Positions 42,500 to 50,442 of a stretch of DNA of 64,000 nt are shown here, piece by piece. Position numbers and translations under genes: made by a program. The DNA is from Paenibacillus sp. YYML68 (GTDB taxonomy: Bacteria; Bacillota; Bacilli; Paenibacillales; NBRC-103111). The stretch covers positions 1,466,501 to 1,530,500 of the forward strand of contig NZ_BQYI01000001.1 in assembly GCF_027923405.1 (NCBI RefSeq). The letters are read 5' to 3'. Positions within the stretch are counted from its first letter, which is position 1. The number at the start of each line of letters is the position of its first letter. The notes below the pieces were generated by a model, which saw only the letters and a program-made list of their open reading frames with translations, did no database searches and was not told the DNA's origin.

Positions 42500-44098
42500 T
42501 CATCCGAGCCAGCTGAACAGCTTGCCGGGCGCGCGCTCGCCTGCCGCGCGCGCGAGGGATGTGCGCTGCCAGTCGGCCAGCAGCGCATCGGCCAGCGCCT
42601 CGTCGATCGCGACCGAGGCGCTCGTTGTGTCGCCCGCCTGCGCGGCGGCGGGCGGCAGCTTCGGGCCGGGGGCGGCGTCCGCCCCGGCGACAATCACCTG
42701 CGTCCCGCGCGGCACGAGCGGGTACAGGCGGGCCATGTCCGCATTGGCGACGCGAATGCAGCCAAGCGACTTGCCTGCGCCGATGGAGCTCGCATCGGCG
42801 GTGCCGTGAACCGCGATCGCGCCGAGTCCGAGCGCGGCTTCGCCATAGACGCCCGGCGAGCGTCCCGCCGGCTGCAGCACTCGCTCTGACACGGCGTACG
42901 TGCCCGCCGGTGTCTCATGTCCGGCTGCGCCGACGCCGATCGCGAGCTGTGCGATCGCCCGACTGCCGCTGACGAGCAGCAGTCTATGCTCGTCCGTGTC
43001 GACGAGCAGCTGCATCGGCTCGTAAGGAGCCGATGCTGGCGGCGCATCGCTGTCGCCGACGTTCGGCACGAACATGTCTGCGAGGCTCCTCGCCGCTGGC
43101 CGATACACCCATCCACCCGTTCCATCGAAAAAAGCTCGGACCTGGTCCGAGCCTGTGTGCGCCTCTGAAGGCAGAAAGCTCAAGTAATTATGCGGGTAAT
43201 CAGCTAGCAGCTGCTCAAGCTTGTCCGGCGCTGATCCATGCTCCTCGATATAGGCGGCGAGCGCGGTGCGCACGAGATTGGCCGACCAAGCGTTCTGCTT
43301 CTCGTACGCCTTCGGCTGAACGAACCGAATGCGAACCGCAGAATCCACGAGCGGATTATATTCAGCGATTACGAACGCCTGCTCCTTCCATTCCGGACTG
43401 ACGAGCGGCACCGCCTTGAGCGGTCCCGTTGCAGCTCCGGTCGATCCGCCAGCCGCTGCGATTCCATAGACGACAATGGAGGAGCTAGGATGCGCTTCGG
43501 AGAGCTGAACCGTCTTGCGGTGCAGCAGGTCGGAGATCGTCTCCTTGGACGCATCTGCAGGCAGATGGACGAGGAACGGCGTTTCTAACACTTCATAGGT
43601 CACGGCCTTACCGACGAACCACGGCTTCAGCTCCGATACGACCTTGGGCACAATTGTCGGCATGAAGAAAACCAGCAGCAGAGCAACGTTCATGAGCAGG
43701 AGAACGATGAGCACTGCCTTCATAAACGACGGAAGGCTTCCCGAAGCTTCCTCCTTCGTAACCGACGTACCGGCTTGTGTTGCAGTGGCCAGCGCTGCGG
43801 CTTGAGCTGCACGCTCCTCAGCCTGATGCAGCCTTCGAATAGCGCTGGAAGCCTTATAGTAATAATCGGATGGGTAGACGGCCATCGCTTCCTGATAATG
43901 CTGCAGCGCCTTGAGTCGATTCCCCTTGCGCTCATAATGATTGCCTAGGTAATAATGGGCCTCTGGCGAATGCGGATCCAGGTAACGAATGACCTTGTCA
44001 TGATAGAGCGGATCGTGACGGTTCACATATATATTTTTGTGCAGATGAACGAGCTGTCCCGCATGTGGGGAAGGGAAACGTCCGTTAGATGACGGCAT
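42500..44098 (-). CDS. TPR-containing membrane L,D-transpeptidase (YkuD domain)
   Basis: 532 residues in three parts. Residues about 40-95 contain TPR-like helices (PEAHYYLGNHYERKGNRLKAL), in the cytoplasm. One hydrophobic helix (about 124-148) crosses the membrane. The C-terminal 150 residues outside are an L,D-transpeptidase domain: ETPAGTYAV, IAVHGT and KSLGCIRV, giving the HGx(n)SxGCxR pattern with the catalytic Cys. It would form 3-3 peptidoglycan cross-links or attach proteins. The middle part (about 160-340) is unrecognised. ATG 44098 has a GGAGG site about 8 bases upstream. The promoter carries a palindrome also found before the glycosyltransferase gene at 61190. Confidence 0.88.
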   Translation of the reverse strand: MPSSNGRFPSPHAGQLVHLHKNIYVNRHDPLYHDKVIRYLDPHSPEAHYYLGNHYERKGNRLKALQHYQEAMAVYPSDYYYKASSAIRRLHQAEERAAQAAALATATQAGTSVTKEEASGSLPSFMKAVLIVLLLMNVALLLVFFMPTIVPKVVSELKPWFVGKAVTYEVLETPFLVHLPADASKETISDLLHRKTVQLSEAHPSSSIVVYGIAAAGGSTGAATGPLKAVPLVSPEWKEQAFVIAEYNPLVDSAVRIRFVQPKAYEKQNAWSANLVRTALAAYIEEHGSAPDKLEQLLADYPHNYLSFLPSEAHTGSDQVRAFFDGTGGWVYRPAARSLADMFVPNVGDSDAPPASAPYEPMQLLVDTDEHRLLLVSGSRAIAQLAIGVGAAGHETPAGTYAVSERVLQPAGRSPGVYGEAALGLGAIAVHGTADASSIGAGKSLGCIRVANADMARLYPLVPRGTQVIVAGADAAPGPKLPPAAAQAGDTTSASVAIDEALADALLADWQRTSLARAAGERAPGKLFSWLG

Positions 44099-44147
44099 TG
44101 ATCAATCCTCCAGGCCAGGCCCAGTGAAATAATGGAGCTTCTGCTTC

Positions 44148-44187
44148 TTATGATACAAAATGTATCATAAAACAGTAATTATCGCAA
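44148..44187 (-). promoter_or_regulatory. Promoter of the L,D-transpeptidase gene with GATACA-N3-TGTATC operator
   Basis: TTATGATACA-AAA-TGTATCATAA (44148-44170) is a perfect 10-bp inverted repeat with a 3-base centre. On the minus strand TTGCGA (44187-44182), 17 bases and TACATT (44164-44159) form the probable promoter, so the palindrome covers the -10 box, as expected for a repressor site. Confidence 0.6.
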
Positions 44188-44335
44188 GAAAATATATACT
44201 GTACGTATCAGTGTCATTCCATTATTGTATGAAAAAAGATGGATTACTATAACATGGCCATTCGGAATTTGTATATATGTGTGCCCAAGGCCATATACTT
44301 TATAGGAATGCAACAGGCCGACAAAGGAGGAGTGA

Positions 44336-45271
44336 ATGGGGATGAAGCTGTTAACGGTGCTTGCATGGAACCGATCGGACGCTCAAGCAGAGCAGCTGTA
44401 TCGATGGATTTCCGGCTCCGGCAATAGGCTACATAATAAAGATTTGATCCATATTACCCTCGACAGGCAGGCGCAGGCGCATGCGATTGGCATATACGGG
44501 AAGCTACCCGCCTTTCAACTGGCAACCGACGGGCCGCAGCTGTATGAGGAGCTGTCCCAGTCGCTGGCGGCATATATGATTCAAGTCGAGGAGCCTCGAC
44601 TTCTGCGCAGGCTGATTCGCGATGAGTTCAAATACAGTGAAGAGATTGACATCTGTCGCATTCTCGACTATTGCAAGCAGCTGCTCGATGCGCCGTGTAC
44701 GACAGAGCTGAACGAAGCAGGTCCTGAGGCTTATACGAGGCGAAGGGACAAGATTGCAGTAGAGATTGCCGAATTCCTTGAATCGCAGACAGAGCTGAAT
44801 CTGGATGGATTCTTACGATTCCGGCTACATGATTACAAGCAGGAGCTACGCGATGTCGTTGAATACGCAGTCGATGAATTCGTCATGGACCGGCAGTATC
44901 AAGAGTTTATATCGCTGCTCCAATATTTCGTATACATTCAAGAGGCGAAGGTGCCTTTCGTTCATTTGATCCATAAAGGTGGAAACGATTTCCTACTGCT
45001 TGACGATCAGATGGAGCCGATCGATACGAACGATCCGGATTCGGTCGTGACGCTGGAGCTGCTTGAATCGGACATGAACTTCGAGGATATGATCGTCAGC
45101 ACGCTCATTACGGTATCGCCGAAGAAGGTGTACATTCATACGCGAGAGCCGAATACGCAGGTGATCAAGACGATTACGCAAATTTTCGAAAATCGGGTGG
45201 AGCTGTGCAGCTACTGCCGTCTCTGCCAAAATCTTGACCGCTCGACGGCTGCTGAATATAATAAAGGGTAA
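44336..45271 (+). CDS. ytxC: Sporulation protein YtxC
   Basis: 311 residues of the YtxC family, known from B. subtilis where the gene also lies just before thrS. YSEEIDICRILDYCKQLLD, LNLDGFLRFRLHDYKQEL and the C-terminal IFENRVELCSYCRLC with paired cysteines are visible. Function in sporulation is not defined biochemically. ATG 44336 follows AAAGGAGGAG. No signal peptide. Conserved order with thrS supports the identification. Confidence 0.88.
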   Translation: MGMKLLTVLAWNRSDAQAEQLYRWISGSGNRLHNKDLIHITLDRQAQAHAIGIYGKLPAFQLATDGPQLYEELSQSLAAYMIQVEEPRLLRRLIRDEFKYSEEIDICRILDYCKQLLDAPCTTELNEAGPEAYTRRRDKIAVEIAEFLESQTELNLDGFLRFRLHDYKQELRDVVEYAVDEFVMDRQYQEFISLLQYFVYIQEAKVPFVHLIHKGGNDFLLLDDQMEPIDTNDPDSVVTLELLESDMNFEDMIVSTLITVSPKKVYIHTREPNTQVIKTITQIFENRVELCSYCRLCQNLDRSTAAEYNKG

Positions 45272-45282
45272 GAAGGCAACGA

Positions 45283-45535
45283 TCAAAGACATGGATGAAG
45301 GAAGAACCGCCCAGAGAGAGAGGCCCTCGGCTGTAAGCCTCTTCGGATTATCGACCTTGATTTACCCCTTTGTAGCCGCGGTGTGGAACGACACGAAGCT
45401 TCCCGTCCAGTAAACGCCGCCGCGTCATTCCCGTTAACGAATGCTGGAGGATCCGTAAGCGCAAGCGCGGATTGAACTAGGGTGGAACCACGAGCCAAGC
45501 GCACTCGTCCCTTTCGGGAGAGCTGCGCTTTTTTT
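45283..45535 (+). ncRNA. T-box leader of thrS
   Basis: The T-box sequence AGGGTGGAACCACG is at about 45477-45493, Stem I with AGAGAGAGAGGCC and the later TAAGCCTCTTC is upstream, and a terminator (AAGCGCA...TGCGCTT plus seven T, 45497-45535) follows. Uncharged threonine tRNA would favour the antiterminator and read-through into thrS. The specifier codon was not assigned with certainty. Confidence 0.93.
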
Positions 45536-45568
45536 GTGCATATACAACAGATGGAGGATGAGTGAATC

Positions 45569-47506
45569 ATGGCAGTGAAGGTAACGTTCCCGGACGGAGC
45601 TGTGCGGGAGTATGAGCAAGGTATGACCATTGAGGCGGTTGCAGGGTCAATCAGCAGCGGCTTGAGGAAGAATGCAGTCGTCGGCAAGGTGAACGGCAAG
45701 GTCGTGGACCTGTCGACACCGCTGGGTGAGGACTGCTCCTTATCGATCGTGACGCTCGACAACGAGGAAGGGCTCGAGGTGTACCGTCACAGCACGGCGC
45801 ATCTGATGGCGCAGGCGATCAAGCGTATATACGGCGATAAGGCGGTGAAGCTCGGCATCGGACCGGTCATCGAGGACGGCTTCTATTACGATATCGACCT
45901 AGAGACTTCCATTACACCCGAGGATCTGGTCAAGATTGAGAAAGAAATGGAGCGCATCGTACAGGAGAATCTCCCGATCTCCCGTCGTGTCGTGAGCCGC
46001 GAGGAGGCTCTTGCGATCTTCACCGAGCTGGAGGATCCGCTTAAGCTGGAGCTTATTCGCGATCTGCCTGAGGATTCGGTCATTACGCTGTACGATCAAG
46101 GTGAATTCTTCGACCTGTGCCGCGGACCGCACCTGCCGTCGACAGGACGCATCAAGGCGTTCAAGCTGCTCAGCGTAGCTGGCGCTTACTGGCGCGGCGA
46201 CTCGAAGAACAAGATGCTGCAGCGCATCTACGGCACGGCGTTCCCGAAGAAGGCGGAGCTCGACGAGCATCTGCACCTGCTCGAGGAAGCGAAGAAGCGC
46301 GACCACCGCAAGCTCGGCAAGGAGCTGAAAGTATTCACGTTCAGCAATGAGGTGGGACAAGGTCTGCCGCTCTGGCTGCCGAACGGGGCTAAGATTCGTC
46401 GTACGATGGAGCGCTACATCGTCGATCTCGAGGAGCGTCTAGGCTACCAGCACGTATATACGCCAGTGCTTGCGAACGTGGAGCTGTACAAGATCAGCGG
46501 CCACTGGGAGCATTACAGCGAGGATATGTTCCCGAAGATGGCGCTCGATAATGAGGAGCTCGTGCTCCGTCCGATGAACTGTCCGCACCATATGATGGTG
46601 TACAAGTCGGACATGCGCAGCTACCGCGATCTGCCGGTTCGGATAGCCGAGCTCGGCACGATGCACCGCTACGAGATGTCTGGTGCACTGACGGGTCTGC
46701 ATCGCGTACGCGCGATGACGCTGAATGATGCGCACATCTTCTGTCGTCCGGATCAGATCAAGGAAGAATTCGCGCGCGTTGTAAACCTGATTCGTCACGT
46801 GTACGAGGACTTCGGCATCAAGGATTACCGCTTCCGCTTGTCGTACCGCGATCCGAAGGATACGGAGAAATATTTCCAGAACGACGAGATGTGGGAAATG
46901 TCGCAGCGCATGCTGCGCGAGGTCGTCGAGGAGCTCGGCCTGCCGTACTTCGAGGCAGAGGGCGAAGCCGCGTTCTACGGTCCGAAGCTCGACGTGCAGA
47001 TCAAGACGGCACTGAAGAAGGAAGAGACGCTGTCGACCGCACAGCTCGACTTCCTGCTGCCAGAGCGATTCCAGCTTGAGTACGTTGGCGCAGATGGACA
47101 GAAGCACCGTCCGGTCGTTATTCACCGCGGCATCATCTCGACGATGGAGCGCATGACCGCGTTCCTGCTTGAGAACTTCGCAGGCGCGCTGCCGACTTGG
47201 CTGAGCCCTGTACAGGCGAAGGTGCTGCCCGTATCCGGCGCGTTCGAGGAGTACGCGAAGCACGTCACGGAGAAGCTGCAGCTGGCAGGCGTTCGCGTCG
47301 AGGCGGATCTGCGTAACGAGAAGCTCGGCTACAAGATTCGTGAAGCGCAGCTGGAGAAAATTCCGTACATGCTCGTAGTCGGCGAGAATGAGCAGCAAGC
47401 TGGGGCAGCGTCGGTGCGTAAGCGCGGCGAAGGCGACCTCGGGGCGCAGAGTCTGGAGCAGGTTATCGGCATGATTGAAGAGGACATTCGCTTGAAGCGA
47501 GTGTAA
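45569..47506 (+). CDS. thrS: Threonyl-tRNA synthetase
   Basis: Class II synthetase of 645 residues with the standard order: TGS domain (1-62), editing domain ([32 protein letters not shown]), catalytic core (motif 2 [14 protein letters not shown] and [13 protein letters not shown]) and anticodon-binding domain (from about 540). Zinc ligands C, H, H are expected in MNCPHHM and later His residues. ATG 45569 follows GATGGAGGATGAG. Controlled by the T-box. The downstream gap has a period-10 repeat and a terminator. Confidence 0.97.
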   Translation: MAVKVTFPDGAVREYEQGMTIEAVAGSISSGLRKNAVVGKVNGKVVDLSTPLGEDCSLSIVTLDNEEGLEVYRHSTAHLMAQAIKRIYGDKAVKLGIGPVIEDGFYYDIDLETSITPEDLVKIEKEMERIVQENLPISRRVVSREEALAIFTELEDPLKLELIRDLPEDSVITLYDQGEFFDLCRGPHLPSTGRIKAFKLLSVAGAYWRGDSKNKMLQRIYGTAFPKKAELDEHLHLLEEAKKRDHRKLGKELKVFTFSNEVGQGLPLWLPNGAKIRRTMERYIVDLEERLGYQHVYTPVLANVELYKISGHWEHYSEDMFPKMALDNEELVLRPMNCPHHMMVYKSDMRSYRDLPVRIAELGTMHRYEMSGALTGLHRVRAMTLNDAHIFCRPDQIKEEFARVVNLIRHVYEDFGIKDYRFRLSYRDPKDTEKYFQNDEMWEMSQRMLREVVEELGLPYFEAEGEAAFYGPKLDVQIKTALKKEETLSTAQLDFLLPERFQLEYVGADGQKHRPVVIHRGIISTMERMTAFLLENFAGALPTWLSPVQAKVLPVSGAFEEYAKHVTEKLQLAGVRVEADLRNEKLGYKIREAQLEKIPYMLVVGENEQQAGAASVRKRGEGDLGAQSLEQVIGMIEEDIRLKRV

Positions 47507-47510
47507 ATTG

Positions 47511-47560
47511 GGTTAAACCGTGTCAGACCGCGTCAGACCGTGGCAGACCGCGTTAAACTC
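47511..47560 (+). repeat. Short tandem repeat with exact 10-base period
   Basis: Five or so consecutive decamers of the form [CT]G[TG][CT]AGACCG (GGTTAAACCG, TGTCAGACCG, CGTCAGACCG, TGGCAGACCG, CGTTAAACTC) directly after thrS; weaker GTCAG copies continue to about 47600. Confidence 0.6.
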
Positions 47561-47634
47561 GCGTTAGCGAGTCAGTTCGTGTCAGTCTGAGCAGGTCAGT
47601 GTGCTACCATCAAGCGCATGCTATGTATCGTTAG

Positions 47635-47675
47635 GAGCTATGCTCGCAGATCGTCTGCGGGATAGCTCTTTTTTT
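47635..47675 (+). terminator. Terminator of thrS
   Basis: GAGCTAT/ATAGCTC outer stem and CGCAGA/TCTGCG inner stem, followed by TTTTTTT. Confidence 0.9.
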
Positions 47676-47733
47676 ATTTTCAACATAGCTCCCATTCACT
47701 TGCCATTTCCAGTAATCCACCATTCGAATAATT

Positions 47734-47771
47734 CCTCCCCACGCTGGAGATTCTTTAATAGTAAGGGGAGG
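47734..47771 (+). promoter_or_regulatory. Possible hairpin hiding the ribosome binding site of the 3D-domain gene
   Basis: CCTCCCC (47734-47740) is the exact complement of GGGGAGG (47765-47771), the only ribosome-binding-like sequence before the ATG at 47786. Spacing of 14 bases to the ATG is unusually long. Confidence 0.35.
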
Positions 47772-47785
47772 TTTAAACGAATATC

Positions 47786-48466
47786 ATGCTAACAAAAACC
47801 GCAAGCCATGCCAGATGGATTGGCTCAATCCTATTTGTGCTGTCCGTGTTGATATGGTTTGGAGATGATCAGAAGCCACACCTCGCTTCCGGCAGTGAGC
47901 TGCCGAAGTCGTCCGCCTCATCAGCTGTTGTACATGCGAGCGGACCAGGCGGCGCTATGACGGACAGGGGCGTGACGGGCGCGACGAAGACGGAAGGCAA
48001 GTCCATCGTCACAGCCGTGACGCAGGGTAGCTCGGCGCGGCGCGGCTATAAGCTTTTTCCACATCAGAACCAAGATCTGACGAAGCTCAAGGCTGTAGAG
48101 GTAACCGCGACGGGCTACTATGCAGGTCGGGAGTCCACAGGGAAGAACCCGGGACATCCTCAGTATGGTCTGACGTATTCCGGTGTGCGCGTTATGAGAG
48201 ACTTCTATGCGCTGTCCACGATCGCGGCCGATCCGCATGTATTCCCGCTTGGGACGGTACTGTATATTCCGGGCTATGGCTACGGCGTAGTGGCGGATAC
48301 CGGCGGGGCGATTAAGGGCAATCGCATCGACTTGTACTTTGAGACGAAGGATCAGGTGTACACGGAATGGGGCAAAAAAACGCTTAACGTCTTCGTCGTA
48401 AAGGAAGGAGACGGTAAGCTGAACGAGACGATCTGGCGGAAGCTGAAGGAAGAGCTTCTTTTATAA
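47786..48466 (+). CDS. 3D-domain cell-wall protein (YuiC/YocH-like)
   Basis: 226 residues. An N-terminal hydrophobic helix ([15 protein letters not shown]) acts as anchor or signal peptide, a Ser/Thr/Gly-rich linker follows, and residues about 105-205 are a 3D domain ([45 protein letters not shown]), the fold of resuscitation-promoting-factor-like and stationary-phase muralytic proteins. The conserved Asp residues are seen in VVADTG and RIDLYF. Expected to act on peptidoglycan outside the cell. No coupling to thrS because of the terminator between them. Confidence 0.88.
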   Translation: MLTKTASHARWIGSILFVLSVLIWFGDDQKPHLASGSELPKSSASSAVVHASGPGGAMTDRGVTGATKTEGKSIVTAVTQGSSARRGYKLFPHQNQDLTKLKAVEVTATGYYAGRESTGKNPGHPQYGLTYSGVRVMRDFYALSTIAADPHVFPLGTVLYIPGYGYGVVADTGGAIKGNRIDLYFETKDQVYTEWGKKTLNVFVVKEGDGKLNETIWRKLKEELLL

Positions 48467-48525
48467 ATTCGGACATAAAATCAGACCTGCCTGCTCATAC
48501 TATAAGGGTCGGGAGGTGAGAACAA

Positions 48526-48672
48526 ATGGCGAAAAACAAGAACAAAAACCAAAACCAGCAAGTGAACACAGAGTTTTCTGAAGAGGTTGCTGCGATGAAC
48601 AACGCGAAAAACGCGCAGAACAACCAGAACCAAAACAATCAAAACAATCAAAACAACCAAAACCAACAGTAA
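48526..48672 (+). CDS. Asn/Gln-rich 48-residue protein, possibly gamma-type SASP-like
   Basis: Begins MAKNKNKNQNQQVNTEFSEE and ends in a run of Asn-Gln repeats (NQNNQNNQNNQNQQ). The VNTEFSEE segment is reminiscent of the GTEFASET block of gamma-type small acid-soluble spore proteins, and the composition fits, but the length is short and the similarity weak. A strong GGGAGGTGAG ribosome binding site 5 bases upstream and a clean terminator make it very likely a real, well-expressed gene. No hydrophobic segment. Confidence 0.75.
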   Translation: MAKNKNKNQNQQVNTEFSEEVAAMNNAKNAQNNQNQNNQNNQNNQNQQ

Positions 48673-48693
48673 TTGAAGTCATAAGCAGGTGAA

Positions 48694-48732
48694 AAAGAGC
48701 TTAGCCTCCTTGGAGAGTGCTAAGCTCTTTTG
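48694..48732 (+). terminator. Terminator of the N/Q-rich small gene
   Basis: AAAGAGCTTAGC pairs with GCTAAGCTCTTT, followed by TG TT; perfect 12-bp stem. Confidence 0.88.
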
Positions 48733-48745
48733 TTATAAGACAACA

Positions 48746-48777
48746 ATGCCGCTTATGAGGCACCTTCAGGGGATGAA
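48746..48777 (+). repeat. Intergenic element, copy 2 (first copy at 42286)
   Basis: ATGCCGC, TTATGA, GGCACCTTC, AGGGG, ATGAA: same block order as 42286-42317. Confidence 0.4.
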
Positions 48778-48791
48778 GTACCAATGTAGGC

Positions 48792-48818
48792 CCTCAATTT
48801 GGCTTCGCCAAATTCGAG
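48792..48818. other. Hairpin between the repeat element and the CPBP gene
   Basis: CTCAATTTGG pairs with CCAAATTCGAG (one bulged base) around CTTCG. Lies in the 3' region of the minus-strand CPBP gene and may stabilise or end its message. Confidence 0.45.
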
Positions 48819-48877
48819 GCTTGCCTTAACACTTTCCGACAATCTTGGAACCTGTTATTTCAGGTTAGAGGAGCAGG

Positions 48878-49651
48878 TTAAGTTGGGGTGGCAGCGGCTC
48901 TGCTCTGAACTCTTCGTTCGAACGGGTACCAGATGACATGGAACAAGGCGTGTATGGTGATCGCTGTGAGGAGCCCGAATTTCAGTAGGCCGTATCCGCA
49001 AAATAAGGTTACCCACAGATTCCCGAGTACAGAGGTAGCGATAAGAAGCGGTGATGCTGTAGCTCCTGTCTCCACATTCCCTGGAATATGGGCAAGGCCA
49101 AACAAAACGCCCGTAATGAACAGACCGAACCAGAACGCTGTAGTTATAGAATCGGTGACGAAGCTGAGTGCCCACATGGTCAGACTTAGGAAGCCCCATC
49201 GGAAAATAATCTCCTCAGTCATCCCACCCGAGGCTACTCTTGTCCACAAGCCCATCTGTAGCCGCTGGCTCTCGGAGATGCGGACGGTAGCCGGATCGAG
49301 ACGCTTCCGCACATAGCCGTAATACACGGCAACCCACACGAGCCCGCACGGGAGTCCCGCAGCAATACCTATTCCTAGCTGCAGGTATAATTGCTCAGGA
49401 AGCCAATGGCCATTGCTAAGCGCAAGCAGGAATTCATCCATAAGACCCACCTTCGGGGTGAAATATGCGCCGCTGGCTGCACTAGCGCTGGTAATCAACA
49501 ACGTTTGAACAAACGTAATCGTCAAAAGTGTCGTTCTTGAGAGTGAGTTGCTCGCATCAGAGTTCATGACGTTCGTCGTATGAACGCTCATCAGCCATAT
49601 GCCAGGTAAGCAGAGCACGGTCAGTATCAGCCATAGATTGAAGTTAAACAT
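48878..49651 (-). CDS. CPBP-family intramembrane metalloprotease (Abi-like)
   Basis: 257 residues with about seven hydrophobic segments. The CPBP motifs are present: EEIIFRWG (EExxxR), FGLAH and HALFH, which supply the presumed catalytic Glu and metal-binding His residues. Family members include eukaryotic Rce1 and bacterial Abi proteins linked to bacteriocin immunity and signalling; the target is unknown. ATG 49651 follows GGAGGCGAAT. The gene is poorer in G+C than its neighbours, which hints at recent gain. No operon partner. Confidence 0.87.
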   Translation of the reverse strand: MFNFNLWLILTVLCLPGIWLMSVHTTNVMNSDASNSLSRTTLLTITFVQTLLITSASAASGAYFTPKVGLMDEFLLALSNGHWLPEQLYLQLGIGIAAGLPCGLVWVAVYYGYVRKRLDPATVRISESQRLQMGLWTRVASGGMTEEIIFRWGFLSLTMWALSFVTDSITTAFWFGLFITGVLFGLAHIPGNVETGATASPLLIATSVLGNLWVTLFCGYGLLKFGLLTAITIHALFHVIWYPFERRVQSRAAATPT

Positions 49652-49832
49652 ATTCGCCTCCGATCAGGTGTGGATTGCATATCGATCTGCTCAAATTATA
49701 TCCTGTAAATTCCAATAATACCATATAAGATAGATTCGAGCTGTATCAACGATTTGAAAATGGTACAAATAGCTCCAAGTGCCCAAGGATCGCAGCTTTC
49801 TTCACATCAAGCCGTTCACACACAATTTATTG

Positions 49833-49861
49833 TTTTCAAAGCGCCTGTTTTCGTGTACAAT
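49833..49861 (+). promoter_or_regulatory. Promoter of the 49908 gene
   Basis: TTTTCA at 49833-49838, 17-base spacer, TACAAT at 49856-49861; same hexamers as the ilvD promoter. Confidence 0.55.
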
Positions 49862-49907
49862 AGATGTATTGTTACAATTGCTAACACAACAGGACAGGTG
49901 ATATTTC

Positions 49908-50285
49908 ATGATAAATGCCCTCTTGGCAAGGAGCTCGGTGACGATGAATCAACGCAAAGCGGCTGATGTGTATCCATTCTTGGAAGCCTTCATTACTCAC
50001 AAAGAGGCTCAAATTACAGAAATTGAGCAGGTTGTGCAGCGCTACGAGAAAAAACGGGCTCTAGAAGAAAGAAGCTACCAGTCGATGTCAGCTTTCAGAC
50101 GGATGTTTGCTGGAAGAAAGCCGGACCACCATCTGGCGGTTGAGTACATTCACTATGTGAAGAAGCCGATGGAGCAAATTCGTCAGCTGCGTCTTGAAAT
50201 TGAGCAGGCTCGCACCATTATGAACGACAGCAAGCCGAGCGATCTTGTCGTCGTGAGTGATGAGCTGGAGAAGCAGATGAACTAA
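49908..50285 (+). CDS. Small charged helical protein of unknown function (125 aa)
   Basis: Mostly alpha-helical and charged, with coiled-coil character (ITEIEQVVQRYEKKRALEER, IRQLRLEIEQARTIMND). No recognised family. Start may be ATG 49908 (CAGGTGAT, 6 bases upstream) or ATG 49944 (AAGGAG, 10 bases upstream). It has its own promoter and terminator, so it is a genuine single-gene unit. Function unknown. Confidence 0.7.
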   Translation: MINALLARSSVTMNQRKAADVYPFLEAFITHKEAQITEIEQVVQRYEKKRALEERSYQSMSAFRRMFAGRKPDHHLAVEYIHYVKKPMEQIRQLRLEIEQARTIMNDSKPSDLVVVSDELEKQMN

Positions 50286-50327
50286 ATTAATATGCATGGC
50301 TTATCGAATTGGAGGCCGTGCTTCACG

Positions 50328-50358
50328 AACTTTCGCCAGCTGGCGGAAGTTTTTTTGT
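50328..50358 (+). terminator. Terminator of the 49908 gene
   Basis: AACTTTCGCCAGC pairs with the adjoining TGGCGGAAGTT (near-palindrome), followed by TTTTTTTG. Confidence 0.85.
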
Positions 50359-50371
50359 TTGACTATTTGTA

Positions 50372-50425
50372 GAAAAAAACTGGCGGCCAGTATGAGAGTT
50401 CATTCCCTCACACTAGCCGCCAGCC
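50372..50425 (-). terminator. Terminator of amt
   Basis: On the minus strand CTGGCGGCTAGT and ACTGGCCGCCAG arms with inner GTGAGG/CTCAT pairing are followed by TTTTTTTC. Confidence 0.85.
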
Positions 50426-50442
50426 TATTCGTGTTTACTCGA

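Noticed and set aside
48878-49651. CPBP gene as a defence (abortive infection) gene or part of a bacteriocin cluster
   Set aside because: No bacteriocin, immunity or transport genes lie nearby; only the protease family can be supported.
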